From assembly GCF_010977555.1 (NCBI RefSeq), contig NZ_CP048815.1, forward strand, positions 2,968,501 through 3,032,500: a stretch of 64,000 bases of DNA, written 5' to 3'. A program made the position numbers and the translations under genes. The stretch is from Caulobacter rhizosphaerae (GTDB taxonomy: Bacteria > Pseudomonadota > Alphaproteobacteria > Caulobacterales > Caulobacteraceae). Positions 42,298 to 49,805 of this stretch are shown here, one piece after another (position 1 is the stretch's first letter; every line of letters starts with the position of its first letter). The notes below the pieces were generated by a model. That model worked only from the letters and a program-made list of their open reading frames with translations. It was not told the origin of the DNA and did not search any database.

Positions 42298-43080
42298 ATG
42301 CCCAAGTTGATCAGCGCGCTCGCCGTGATCCTGGCCCTCAGCGGCTCCGTCGCGCTCGCCGCGCCGCCTCCCAAGCCTGTCACGATTGTCCTCGTCCATG
42401 GTGCGTTCGCCGAATCCGCCAGCTGGAATCGGGTCGCCGCTCAGTTGAAGGCCGACGGCTACCACGTGATCGCCGCCGCCAATCCGTTGCGCGGCGTCAA
42501 GGACGACGCCGCCTCGGTTGGGCGGATCGCCGCGGCCGTACAGGGTCCGGTCGTGCTCGTCGGCCATTCGTATGGCGGCGCGGTGATCAGCGAGGCGGGC
42601 GCGACGCCGCCAAACGTCAAGGCGCTGGTCTTCGTGGCCGCCTTCGCCCCCGACGCCGGCGAGAACGCCCTGGAACTGACGGGCCGGTTCCCCGGCGGCA
42701 CCCTGGGCCAGGCCCTGGCTCCCCCCGTCATGCTGCCCGACGGCAGCAAGGACCTCTACATCGACCAGGACAGGTTCGGCGCCCAGTTCGCCGCCGATGT
42801 CGCGCCCGAGGAGGCGGCGCTGATGGCCGCCACCCAACGCCCCGTGCGCGACGCCGCCTTGACCGAGGCCTCGGGCCCGCCCGCCTGGCGGCGGCTGCCC
42901 TCGTGGTTCGTGTACGGGACCGGCGACAGGAACATCCCGCCCGCCGCCCTTGGCTTCATGGCCAAGCGCGCGGACTCCAAGAAGACGGTCGTGATCGACG
43001 GCGCCTCGCACGTCGTCATGGTTTCGCACCCAAAGGCCGTCGCCGAGGTGATCGAGGCCGCCGCGACCGCGCAGCCGTAG
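42298..43080 (+). CDS. exported alpha/beta hydrolase
   Basis: 260 residues with a clear signal peptide (LISALAVILALSGSVALAAP). The alpha/beta hydrolase fold shows LVHGAFAES (oxyanion hole) and the nucleophile elbow GHSYGG with Ser91. A C-terminal His lies in DGASHVVMVSHP. The pattern resembles salicylate-esterase-like and methyl-esterase-like hydrolases. The substrate is unknown; the ribosome site is weak. It is followed 141 bp later by a second hydrolase of a different type. Confidence 0.85.
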   Translation: MPKLISALAVILALSGSVALAAPPPKPVTIVLVHGAFAESASWNRVAAQLKADGYHVIAAANPLRGVKDDAASVGRIAAAVQGPVVLVGHSYGGAVISEAGATPPNVKALVFVAAFAPDAGENALELTGRFPGGTLGQALAPPVMLPDGSKDLYIDQDRFGAQFAADVAPEEAALMAATQRPVRDAALTEASGPPAWRRLPSWFVYGTGDRNIPPAALGFMAKRADSKKTVVIDGASHVVMVSHPKAVAEVIEAAATAQP

Positions 43081-43221
43081 GTGGCGATGGCGGCGATCCA
43101 CCCGCCGCCGGACCTTCGATCTTCAGGGGGCGAGATCTCGCATCCCCCAATGCGTCCTAACGACAAGACCAACGACCTGGGCCCAGTTTTCCTACGGCCT
43201 TTTCAACACGAAGGCGCCCCC

Positions 43222-44253
43222 ATGCCCCATGACCTTTCCGCCCCTGCCATCGACGCGCGCCGCCGGCGCCTGATCGGCGCCATGACCCTGACCGCCGCAA
43301 CGGCCCTGGTGACACAAGCCAATCGTGCACAGGCCACAACACCCGCCAGAGCGCTGCCGTTCGGCGCCCTCAAGCAGATCAACGCTGGCGTACTCAGCAT
43401 CGGCTACGCAGAGCTGGGGCCGATCACGGGAACCCCGGTGCTCCTGCTGCACGGCTGGCCCTACGATATCCATGCCTTCGCCGAAGTCGGTCCTCGGCTC
43501 GCGGCGGCGGGCTACCGCGTGATCGTCCCGCACCTGCGAGGCTACGGTTCGACGCGGTTCCTTTCCGCCAACACGCCGCGCAATGGCCAGCAGATGGCGT
43601 TGGCCGCCGATGGACTGGCCCTGATGGACGCCCTCGGGCTGCGGCAGGCGATTGTCGCCGGTTTCGACTGGGGCGCGCGGACGGCCGACATCATGGCCGC
43701 CCTCTGGCCGGAACGCTGTAAGGCCCTGGTCAGCGTCAGCGGTTACCTGATCGGCAGCCAGCAGGCCAACAAGGCGCCGTTGTCGCCCAAGGCCGAACTG
43801 GCCTGGTGGTACCAGTTCTACTTCGCCACCGAACGCGGCCGCGAGGGCTATGCCGCCAATACCCACGCGTTCGCCAAGCTGATCTGGCAGTTGGCCTCGC
43901 CGCAGTGGAAGTTCGACGATCCGACGTTCGAGCGCAGCGCCGCCTCGCTGGACAATCCCGACCATGTCGATATCACCATCCACAACTATCGCTGGAGGCT
44001 AGGTGTGGCCGATGGCGAGCGTCGGTACGACGACCTTGAGCGCCGTCTGGCCGCCGGCCCGACGATCGGCGTGCCGACCATCACGATGGAAGGCGACGCC
44101 AATGGCGCCCCGCACCCTGAGCCCGCGGTCTATAGCAAGAAGTTCACCGGCAAGTACGCCCATCGCCTGATCACGGGCGGCATCGGTCACAACCTGCCGC
44201 AGGAGGCTCCATCCGCCTTCGCCCAGGCCGTGATCGACGTCGATCGCTTCTAG
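43222..44253 (+). CDS. alpha/beta hydrolase of epoxide hydrolase/dehalogenase type, exported
   Basis: 343 residues from ATG 43222; the frame is open from 43081 but the upstream part lacks features, while this start is followed by a Tat-like signal (RRRRLIGAMTLTAATALV). LLLHGWPYD and the nucleophile elbow GFDWGAR with Asp149 show the Asp-nucleophile subgroup (soluble epoxide hydrolases, haloalkane dehalogenases). A His near GGIGHNLPQE completes the triad. A periplasmic location suggests action on an incoming compound. It lies 14 bp before the cytochrome P460 gene. Confidence 0.87.
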   Translation: MPHDLSAPAIDARRRRLIGAMTLTAATALVTQANRAQATTPARALPFGALKQINAGVLSIGYAELGPITGTPVLLLHGWPYDIHAFAEVGPRLAAAGYRVIVPHLRGYGSTRFLSANTPRNGQQMALAADGLALMDALGLRQAIVAGFDWGARTADIMAALWPERCKALVSVSGYLIGSQQANKAPLSPKAELAWWYQFYFATERGREGYAANTHAFAKLIWQLASPQWKFDDPTFERSAASLDNPDHVDITIHNYRWRLGVADGERRYDDLERRLAAGPTIGVPTITMEGDANGAPHPEPAVYSKKFTGKYAHRLITGGIGHNLPQEAPSAFAQAVIDVDRF

Positions 44254-44267
44254 GCAGGAGTTCCCTC

Positions 44268-44774
44268 ATGTTCTCCTCCTGGACACTGGCGGTCGGCGGC
44301 GCCACCGCCATGGTCGTCGGCCTGTGCTGGGCCTGCGCGCCGATACGGACTCCGTCCGTGGCCTCGCCGATCTACGGCGTGACCCTTCCGAACGGGTATC
44401 GCGATTGGACCCTGGTCGCCCCGGCCCAGGAAGCCGCGCCGCTGGACGAGTTGCGGGCAGTCGTCGGCAACCGCAAAGCTCTGAAGACCTACCGCGTCGG
44501 AGCTCGGCCGTTCCCCGACGGGACGGTGCTGGTGAAGCTGGCATGGAAACACACGCCCTCGCCGGACTTTCCGCCCGCCTCGATCCCGGGTGCGGCCACC
44601 ACGGTCCAGGTCATGGTCAAGGACTCCGAGCGCTACGCCTCGACCGGCGGTTGGGGCTTTGGGCGGTTCGTCAATGGCAAGCCCGTCGACAAGGCCCAGC
44701 ACGAGACGTGCTTCGCGTGCCACGCCGCGCGCGTGAAGGACCGCGACTACGTCTTCACCCGCTACGCGCCCTGA
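44268..44774 (+). CDS. cytochrome P460 family protein
   Basis: 168 residues, AGGAG seven bases before ATG. An N-terminal hydrophobic segment (residues 3-24, ending in Cys) acts as signal or lipoprotein anchor. The mature part matches the P460 fold: YRDWTLVA, VLVKLAWKH, WGFGRFVNGKP and one c-type heme site CFACH near residues 148-152. P460 proteins bind a heme cross-linked to Lys and oxidise hydroxylamine, though many members have unknown roles. Lying between two epoxide hydrolase-type genes suggests a linked redox step in detoxification or catabolism. Confidence 0.85.
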   Translation: MFSSWTLAVGGATAMVVGLCWACAPIRTPSVASPIYGVTLPNGYRDWTLVAPAQEAAPLDELRAVVGNRKALKTYRVGARPFPDGTVLVKLAWKHTPSPDFPPASIPGAATTVQVMVKDSERYASTGGWGFGRFVNGKPVDKAQHETCFACHAARVKDRDYVFTRYAP

Positions 44775-44827
44775 CACGTGGGCGCCGGACCTTTCCTCTC
44801 ATTCTCCCAAGCTCCACGGAGTTCCCA

Positions 44828-46096
44828 GTGAAGAACCTTCTCCTTCCGGCCAACCGCCGCGCGGTGGTCGGCGGCCTCGCCGTGGCCGGCGCCGCCGCTC
44901 TTGCCCCTAACCTGGCCAAGGCCGCTTCGCCGGCCGTCCGCCCCTTCCAGGTCGCCATCCCCGAAGCCGATGTCCTGGCCATGAAGCGCCGCATCGCCGG
45001 CGCCCGCTGGGCCGACGCCGAACCGGCCGGCGACGACAGCCAAGGCGTGCGCCGCCAGACCCTGGAGCCGCTGATGCGCTACTGGGCGAACGGTTACGAC
45101 TGGCGCAAGGTCGAGGCGCGGCTGAACGCCCTGCCGATGTTTGTGACCCAGATCGACGGCCTGGACATCCAGTTCATCCACGTTCGCTCGCGTCATGAAG
45201 GCGCGATGCCGATGATCATGACCCATGGCTGGCCGGGCTCGATCCTGGAGTTCCTGAAGGCCATCGATCCCCTCACCAATCCGACCGCCCACGGTGGCAA
45301 GGCCGAGGACGCTTTCCATCTGGTGATCCCCTCGATCCCCGGCTTCGGCTTCTCGTCCAAGCCGAAGACCCTGGGCTGGGGCTCGGACCACATCGGCCGC
45401 GCCTGGTCCACGCTGATGCTGCGCCTGGGCTACGACCGCTACGTGTCGCAGGGCGGCGACTGCGGCTCGGTGATTTCCCAGCGCATGGCGCTGCAGAAGG
45501 TGCAGGGTCTAGTCGGCATCCACCTCAACATGCCCGCCGTGGTGCCCGCCGACATCGCCCGGGCCCTGGCCGCCGGCGATCCCGCCCCCGCCAGCCTGTC
45601 GCCCAAGGAGCGCACGGCCTTCGACCAATTGGAGGCGTTCTATCGCGACAACGCCGCCTATGCCGCGATGATGAACACCCGGCCCCAGACCATCGGCTAT
45701 TCGCTGGTCGATTCGCCCGTCGGCATGGCGGCCTGGATGTACGAGAAGATCGCCCAGTGGACCTATAGCGGCGGCGATCCTCTGAAGGTCCTGACCCGTG
45801 ACGAGATCCTCGACGACCTGTCGCTGTATTGGCTGACCGGCACCGGCGCATCGGCCGCCCGGATCTACTGGGAAGATCACACCAACAACTTCAACGCTCG
45901 TGGGATCATCGACCTGCCGGTCGCCGTCAGCGTCTTCCCCGGCGAGATCTTCCGCGCGCCCAGGACCTGGGCCGAGCGCTGCTACCGAGACCTGATCTAT
46001 TTCAACGAAGCCCCGAACGGCGGCCACTTCGCCGCCTGGGAGCAGCCCGGGCTGTTCGCCCAAGAAGTGCGCTCCGCCTTCCGCTCGCTGCGCTGA
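44828..46096 (+). CDS. epoxide hydrolase with EHN domain, exported
   Basis: 422 residues from a GTG at 44828, supported by CGGAG six bases before it and by the signal that follows (NRRAVVGGLAVAGAAALAPNLA, Tat-like). The EHN domain spans about residues 35-125, followed by the hydrolase core: MTHGWPGSILEF, IPSIPGFGFS and nucleophile Asp211 in QGGDCGSVIS. The C-terminal GGHFAAWEQP carries the catalytic His. It resembles microsomal-type epoxide hydrolases. It is the second Asp-nucleophile hydrolase in the cluster. Confidence 0.9.
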   Translation: MKNLLLPANRRAVVGGLAVAGAAALAPNLAKAASPAVRPFQVAIPEADVLAMKRRIAGARWADAEPAGDDSQGVRRQTLEPLMRYWANGYDWRKVEARLNALPMFVTQIDGLDIQFIHVRSRHEGAMPMIMTHGWPGSILEFLKAIDPLTNPTAHGGKAEDAFHLVIPSIPGFGFSSKPKTLGWGSDHIGRAWSTLMLRLGYDRYVSQGGDCGSVISQRMALQKVQGLVGIHLNMPAVVPADIARALAAGDPAPASLSPKERTAFDQLEAFYRDNAAYAAMMNTRPQTIGYSLVDSPVGMAAWMYEKIAQWTYSGGDPLKVLTRDEILDDLSLYWLTGTGASAARIYWEDHTNNFNARGIIDLPVAVSVFPGEIFRAPRTWAERCYRDLIYFNEAPNGGHFAAWEQPGLFAQEVRSAFRSLR

Positions 46097-46126
46097 TCCA
46101 TATCCACATCCACAGGAACTGACACC

Positions 46127-46542
46127 ATGAGCACCGCTCTCCGCACCCTCTACACCGGCAAGGTCCATGTCGCCGGCGGCCGCGAAGGCGCCGCGCGCAG
46201 CGTCGAGGCCGTCTGGACATCAAGCTGTCGACGCCCGGCGGTCCCGGACCAGGCACGAACCCCGAGCAGTTGCTGGCCGCCGGCTGGTCCGCCTGTTTCG
46301 AAGGCGCAATCGCCATCGCCGCCAAGCAGATGAAGCTCACCCTGCCCGAAGCTCCGTCGATCGACGCCGAGATCGATCTCAACCTCGATGACGACGGCTA
46401 CGCCCTGGCCGCCCGGCTGAACATCGCCTTGCCAGGCGTGCCCCGGGACATGGCGCAGGCGCTCGTCGAGGCCGCCCATCGCACCTGCCCCTACTCCAAG
46501 GCGCTGACGGGTAATATCGACATCGTGATCAACCTGGTTTGA
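46127..46542 (+). pseudogene. ohr: Ohr/OsmC-family peroxiredoxin gene, frameshifted
   Basis: The start MSTALRTLYTGKVHVAGGRE is typical of Ohr, and the rest (GRLDIKLSTPGG, NPEQLLAAGWSACFEGAI, HRTCPYSKAL) continues in another frame. The shift lies near 46204-46207, where one base appears missing: GTCGAGGCCG in place of an expected GTCGANGGCCG. Both redox cysteines are encoded after the shift. Intact Ohr reduces organic hydroperoxides in the cytoplasm. The rest of the gene looks undecayed, so a sequencing error or a very recent mutation is as likely as a true pseudogene. Confidence 0.82.
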
Positions 46543-46690
46543 GCTCGACGGCGAGGTCGATGGACATGGCCCCTTCACGCCCTCCAACGGCGCAACCGGC
46601 CGCCTCTTCATCGAGTTCCTCGCCCCGGGCGTCCGCGCTTATGCTTTCACCTTCCGCAAGGGAAATCCCCAATGTCCAAGACCTGGTTGA
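46541..46690 (+). other. possible remnant of a coding sequence
   Basis: After the Ohr stop the frame starting at 46541 reads ELDGEVDGHGPFTPSNG and continues as GRLFIEFLAPGVRAYAFTF up to a stop at 46690. It has coding-like composition but no start of its own, and it overlaps the next gene's start. It may be the 3' end of a deleted gene; I do not recognise a family. Confidence 0.25.
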
Positions 46691-47502
46691 TCACCGGCGC
46701 GTCTCGCGGCCTGGGTCGCGCGCTTGCCGAAGCCGTCCTCAAGTCCGGGGATCGGTTGGTCGCCACCGCGCGTGATCCGGCGAGCCTGCAGCCCATGCAG
46801 CAGCAATACGGCGCGGCGGTTCTCACCGCCCCGCTCGATGTCACCGATCCGGCAGCAGCCCAGGCAGCGATCCAATCGGCGGTCGATCATTTCGGCGGCG
46901 TGGACGTGCTGGTGAACAACGCCGGCTACGGCGATATCGGCTCGGTGGAGGACACCTCGCTCGAGGACTTCCGGCGACAGATCGAGGCGAACCTGTTCGG
47001 TACGATTATCGTCACCAAGGCGGCCATTCCGGTGATGCGCGAGCAGCGCCGGGGCCACATCATCCAATTCTCGTCAGTCGGCGGTCGCGTTGGCGCACCC
47101 GGGCGTGCAGCCTATTCGGCGGCCAAGTGGGCGATCGAGTGCTTCTCGGAGGTCCTTGCGCAGGAAATGGCCTTGATCGGCGTGAAGGTCACCATCGTCG
47201 AGCCTGGCGGCTTCCGCACCGACTTCGCCGGAGCGTCCACCTCCCTGAACCCCGGTCGACCGGAATACGACTCCGTCGTCGGCGCCGCAGCCCGACGGCA
47301 GGCCGAATACAACGGTCGTCAACCCGGCGATCCCCGAAGGGCGGCGCAGGCGATCCTGCGCATCGTCGCCGAGCGCGAACCGCCGCTTCGTCTGCCTTTG
47401 GGCGGAGACGCCTTGGCCGCGATCGCCGCCGCCGATCGCGGGCGGCTGGCGATGCTGGAGGCCTGGCGCGATCTCAGCGCGTCGACCGACTACGTCGAAT
47501 AG
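46672..47502 (+). CDS. short-chain dehydrogenase/reductase
   Basis: 276 residues, AAGGGA upstream of ATG. The classical SDR signature is complete: TGASRGLG (8-15) for NAD(P) binding, NNAG (82-85), catalytic Ser134/135 region in QFSSVGG and YSAAK with Tyr148 and Lys152. Arg at position 12 and ATARDP after strand 2 suggest NADP preference. The substrate is unknown; many relatives act on ketones or alcohols. It ends the plus-strand run and converges with the next gene with only 2 bp between stops. Confidence 0.9.
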   Translation: MSKTWLITGASRGLGRALAEAVLKSGDRLVATARDPASLQPMQQQYGAAVLTAPLDVTDPAAAQAAIQSAVDHFGGVDVLVNNAGYGDIGSVEDTSLEDFRRQIEANLFGTIIVTKAAIPVMREQRRGHIIQFSSVGGRVGAPGRAAYSAAKWAIECFSEVLAQEMALIGVKVTIVEPGGFRTDFAGASTSLNPGRPEYDSVVGAAARRQAEYNGRQPGDPRRAAQAILRIVAEREPPLRLPLGGDALAAIAAADRGRLAMLEAWRDLSASTDYVE

Positions 47503-47504
47503 CC

Positions 47505-48122
47505 TCAGGCCTTGAGGGTCACGTCGACCCCGTTTGCCTTGAGCTGGCCGGTCATCCAGTCCGCCACCGCCAGCGAGCATGCCCTGTCACCCACCACGTC
47601 AGCCCAGGGCACGCCGCCAGCCGCGCCGTGGGTGCCGGTGAACTTCTTTTCCTCGAGGACGCCGTCGCCGTCGAGCCAGCGCCCGGTGTTGTAGAAGTAG
47701 AAGCGCGACTTGACGGGGTTTCGGATCCAGAAGGCCAGATCGCGCGCCGTCCGGGCATGGGCGACGAAATCGACGTTGTCGGGGATGGTCTGCGAAAGGC
47801 CCAGTTCGCTGGTCTGCATGTCGACAGCGTCGAAGAGGAACATCGCCTTGACCCGCTTGCCCTGGGCCTTGAGGCGCTTGGCCGCGATGATCGCCGTACA
47901 TCCGCCGCGGCTGTAGCCAACCAGGATCACAGGTCCGGCCCCTTGAGCGGCGCCGACCGCGCGGTCGGCGATGCTGGAAACTTCCTTGCCGGTCAGCGAG
48001 GGGCCTCGAAAATAGGTGCTGCCGACGACTTGCTTGGCGATCTGGCTGGGGAACGAGTTCCCCATCTCCTTGGCGTACTCCTGGTCGTTGTCAGGTCCGG
48101 TCCCATCGATGATAACGATCAT
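47505..48122 (-). CDS. small alpha/beta serine hydrolase, DUF2235-like
   Basis: 205 residues, no signal peptide. The start IVIIDGTG, NSFPSQIAKQV and the elbow VGYSRGG (Ser near 89-90) resemble DUF2235/Tle-type lipase domains, in which DGT and HSRG motifs are conserved. KAMFLFDAVDM carries a likely acidic residue and THGAAGGVPW a candidate His near the end. Some DUF2235 proteins are T6SS phospholipase effectors; the T6SS locus starts 1.7 kb away, but no immunity gene or VgrG lies next to this gene, so that link is speculative. It has an AT-rich upstream region of its own. Confidence 0.7.
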   Translation of the reverse strand: MIVIIDGTGPDNDQEYAKEMGNSFPSQIAKQVVGSTYFRGPSLTGKEVSSIADRAVGAAQGAGPVILVGYSRGGCTAIIAAKRLKAQGKRVKAMFLFDAVDMQTSELGLSQTIPDNVDFVAHARTARDLAFWIRNPVKSRFYFYNTGRWLDGDGVLEEKKFTGTHGAAGGVPWADVVGDRACSLAVADWMTGQLKANGVDVTLKA

Positions 48123-48201
48123 ACTCTTTCTCGCTGGCCTGAAGTGCGCGGGAGCCTAGCGTTGGTGCACAGCTTACTCAATACAGCTTTGCCACCTTTT
48201 G

Positions 48202-48231
48202 TTGTATTTTGAAAATGATGTTTAAAGTCAA
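48202..48231 (-). promoter_or_regulatory. possible promoter for the small hydrolase gene
   Basis: On the minus strand TTGACT (48231-48226) is followed at 18 bp by ATACAA (48207-48202) in an AT-rich stretch about 80-110 bp before the start. The -10 match is only partial. Confidence 0.3.
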
Positions 48232-48326
48232 TCAGATGCAGCCATTATCGCCCTGGTAAACACCCTCGAGGCCAAGCAACGTCGCACAAGTATATCGCAG
48301 CTTAAGCTTGGGAACCTTTTTTACCG

Positions 48327-49667
48327 CTAACCGTTCTGGGCCGCCCGCAGCGCATCTAACCTGTCGCGCATCTTCCGGAAGGCCGCCAAAGCTTCACCAT
48401 TGAGAGCGTGGCGACTATTGGTCTGGAAGGCCATCGGATCGACCTGCACATCTCGAACGATCACCTCGTAGTGCAGGTGCGGCCCTGACGAGAGGCCGGT
48501 ATTGCCCGAAAGCCCGATCGCTTGGCCCTGGCGCACGGCCGCCCCCACCGACATCCCTGGCGCGTAGCCGGACAGGTGGGCATAGGCCGTCTGGAGTTCC
48601 GGCGAGTGCCGGATCCGGACGAAGTTGCCATGGCCGCCGTGCGGTCCCATGAAATCCACCACCCCGTCGCCCGAGGCATAGACGGTGGTCCCCACCGGAA
48701 CGGCGAAATCGGTGCCCTTGTGGACCCGGGTATAGCCCAAGACAGGGTGCAACCTTGGCCCAAAGCTTGAGGTAATTCGGGCGCCTTCCACGGGTGTCCG
48801 CATCAATCCGCGCGCGACGGCGGCGCCATTGCCGTCGAACCAGCTGGGCTTGGCCTCGCCGGCCGGCTGGAACAGGTAGAGCGCGCGAGACTTCGTCTGG
48901 GTCTGCAGCGAGGCGTAGACCAGTCGCTCCGCCCCCACGACGTCGCCTCGGCTATCGACCTTTTGTTCAAACGCCGCCTCGAAGATGTCGCCCGGGCGGA
49001 TCTCCCGCTGGAAATCGAAATCGAAGGCGAAGGCGCTGGCGAAGTCGTCCACCAGCGAATCCACGACACCGGCGGCCACCGCCGAGGAGTAGAAGCTGTT
49101 GGCGTCCATCTCGCCACGCACCACCTTGATCCGGACCTGAAGGTCCGAGGCCAGGTCTTCGGCGACCAGGCGGCCGCTGCCGTCGGGATGAATGACGAAG
49201 CCCGAGCCGTCCGGGCGCCGCAACTCGATCCTCTCGACGTCATCCGCCTTGCCGTTCGGAAAGGTCAGCGAGACGCGCAGTTCGCCCGGCGCGCCTTCGA
49301 GCTTCTCGTTGGCGGCGAGCCCGAATCGCAGCGCCCGGTCCGTCGCGACGCCCTCGGCGGTCAACGCGGACGCCAGGTCCTGTATGCGCGCGATCACCAG
49401 CGTGCGGTGAAATCCGTCGGGGGCCGCAGGCGCCTTGGACACGGCGGAACGGGCGGGCGCGGACGGGCGATGCAGGACGCCCCACCCGATCGCGACGAGG
49501 ATCGCCAGGATCGCCCCGGCCGCCACGGCCGACAGCACTGGCTTTCTTATGCTCAAGCTTGTTTCAGACGAGCGTGACTTATCCTCCCGCACGCCGTTCG
49601 GCGCGTCAGGTTTCCGTCGCCAGCTGCGAGGATCGAACGACGGTTCGTCTTCCCGTGAGCCCCGCAT
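48327..49667 (-). CDS. membrane-anchored M23 (LytM) metallopeptidase
   Basis: 446 residues. A cytoplasmic charged segment (1-42) precedes one membrane helix (about 43-65, VLSAVAAGAILAILVAIGWGVL in parts). The periplasmic part has an OapA-like/LysM-adjacent region (residues 85-280) and a C-terminal peptidase M23 domain: SSFGPRLHPVLG, HKGTDFA (zinc ligands His and Asp), YAHLSGY and the final HLHYEV. All zinc ligands are present, so it should be active on peptidoglycan cross-links. It is divergent from tssK, and could clear a path for T6SS assembly; a general cell-wall role is equally possible. Confidence 0.9.
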   Translation of the reverse strand: MRGSREDEPSFDPRSWRRKPDAPNGVREDKSRSSETSLSIRKPVLSAVAAGAILAILVAIGWGVLHRPSAPARSAVSKAPAAPDGFHRTLVIARIQDLASALTAEGVATDRALRFGLAANEKLEGAPGELRVSLTFPNGKADDVERIELRRPDGSGFVIHPDGSGRLVAEDLASDLQVRIKVVRGEMDANSFYSSAVAAGVVDSLVDDFASAFAFDFDFQREIRPGDIFEAAFEQKVDSRGDVVGAERLVYASLQTQTKSRALYLFQPAGEAKPSWFDGNGAAVARGLMRTPVEGARITSSFGPRLHPVLGYTRVHKGTDFAVPVGTTVYASGDGVVDFMGPHGGHGNFVRIRHSPELQTAYAHLSGYAPGMSVGAAVRQGQAIGLSGNTGLSSGPHLHYEVIVRDVQVDPMAFQTNSRHALNGEALAAFRKMRDRLDALRAAQNG

Positions 49668-49805
49668 CCATCTCTCGCTGCTTGCCTTTCTCCAAGCATA
49701 GCCGCAAGGCGCGGGAGAACCAGAGCCGCAGATGGCAAATGCGTCTTCCGCAGCTCTGCCGACTAGTGTTTAAGTGGTATTTCTAGAGTCCGTTGAGGGA
49801 AGCGT
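49668..49805. promoter_or_regulatory. divergent region before tssK
   Basis: 138 bp between the M23 gene and tssK. It must hold the promoter of the tssK-pppA operon. GAGGGAAGC just before ATG 49806 is the ribosome site. No clear sigma-54 (-24/-12) element was seen. Confidence 0.4.

Noticed and set aside
49668..49805. Sigma-54 promoter before tssK
   Set aside because: TGGCAAATGCG lacks the paired GC element at -12 spacing.
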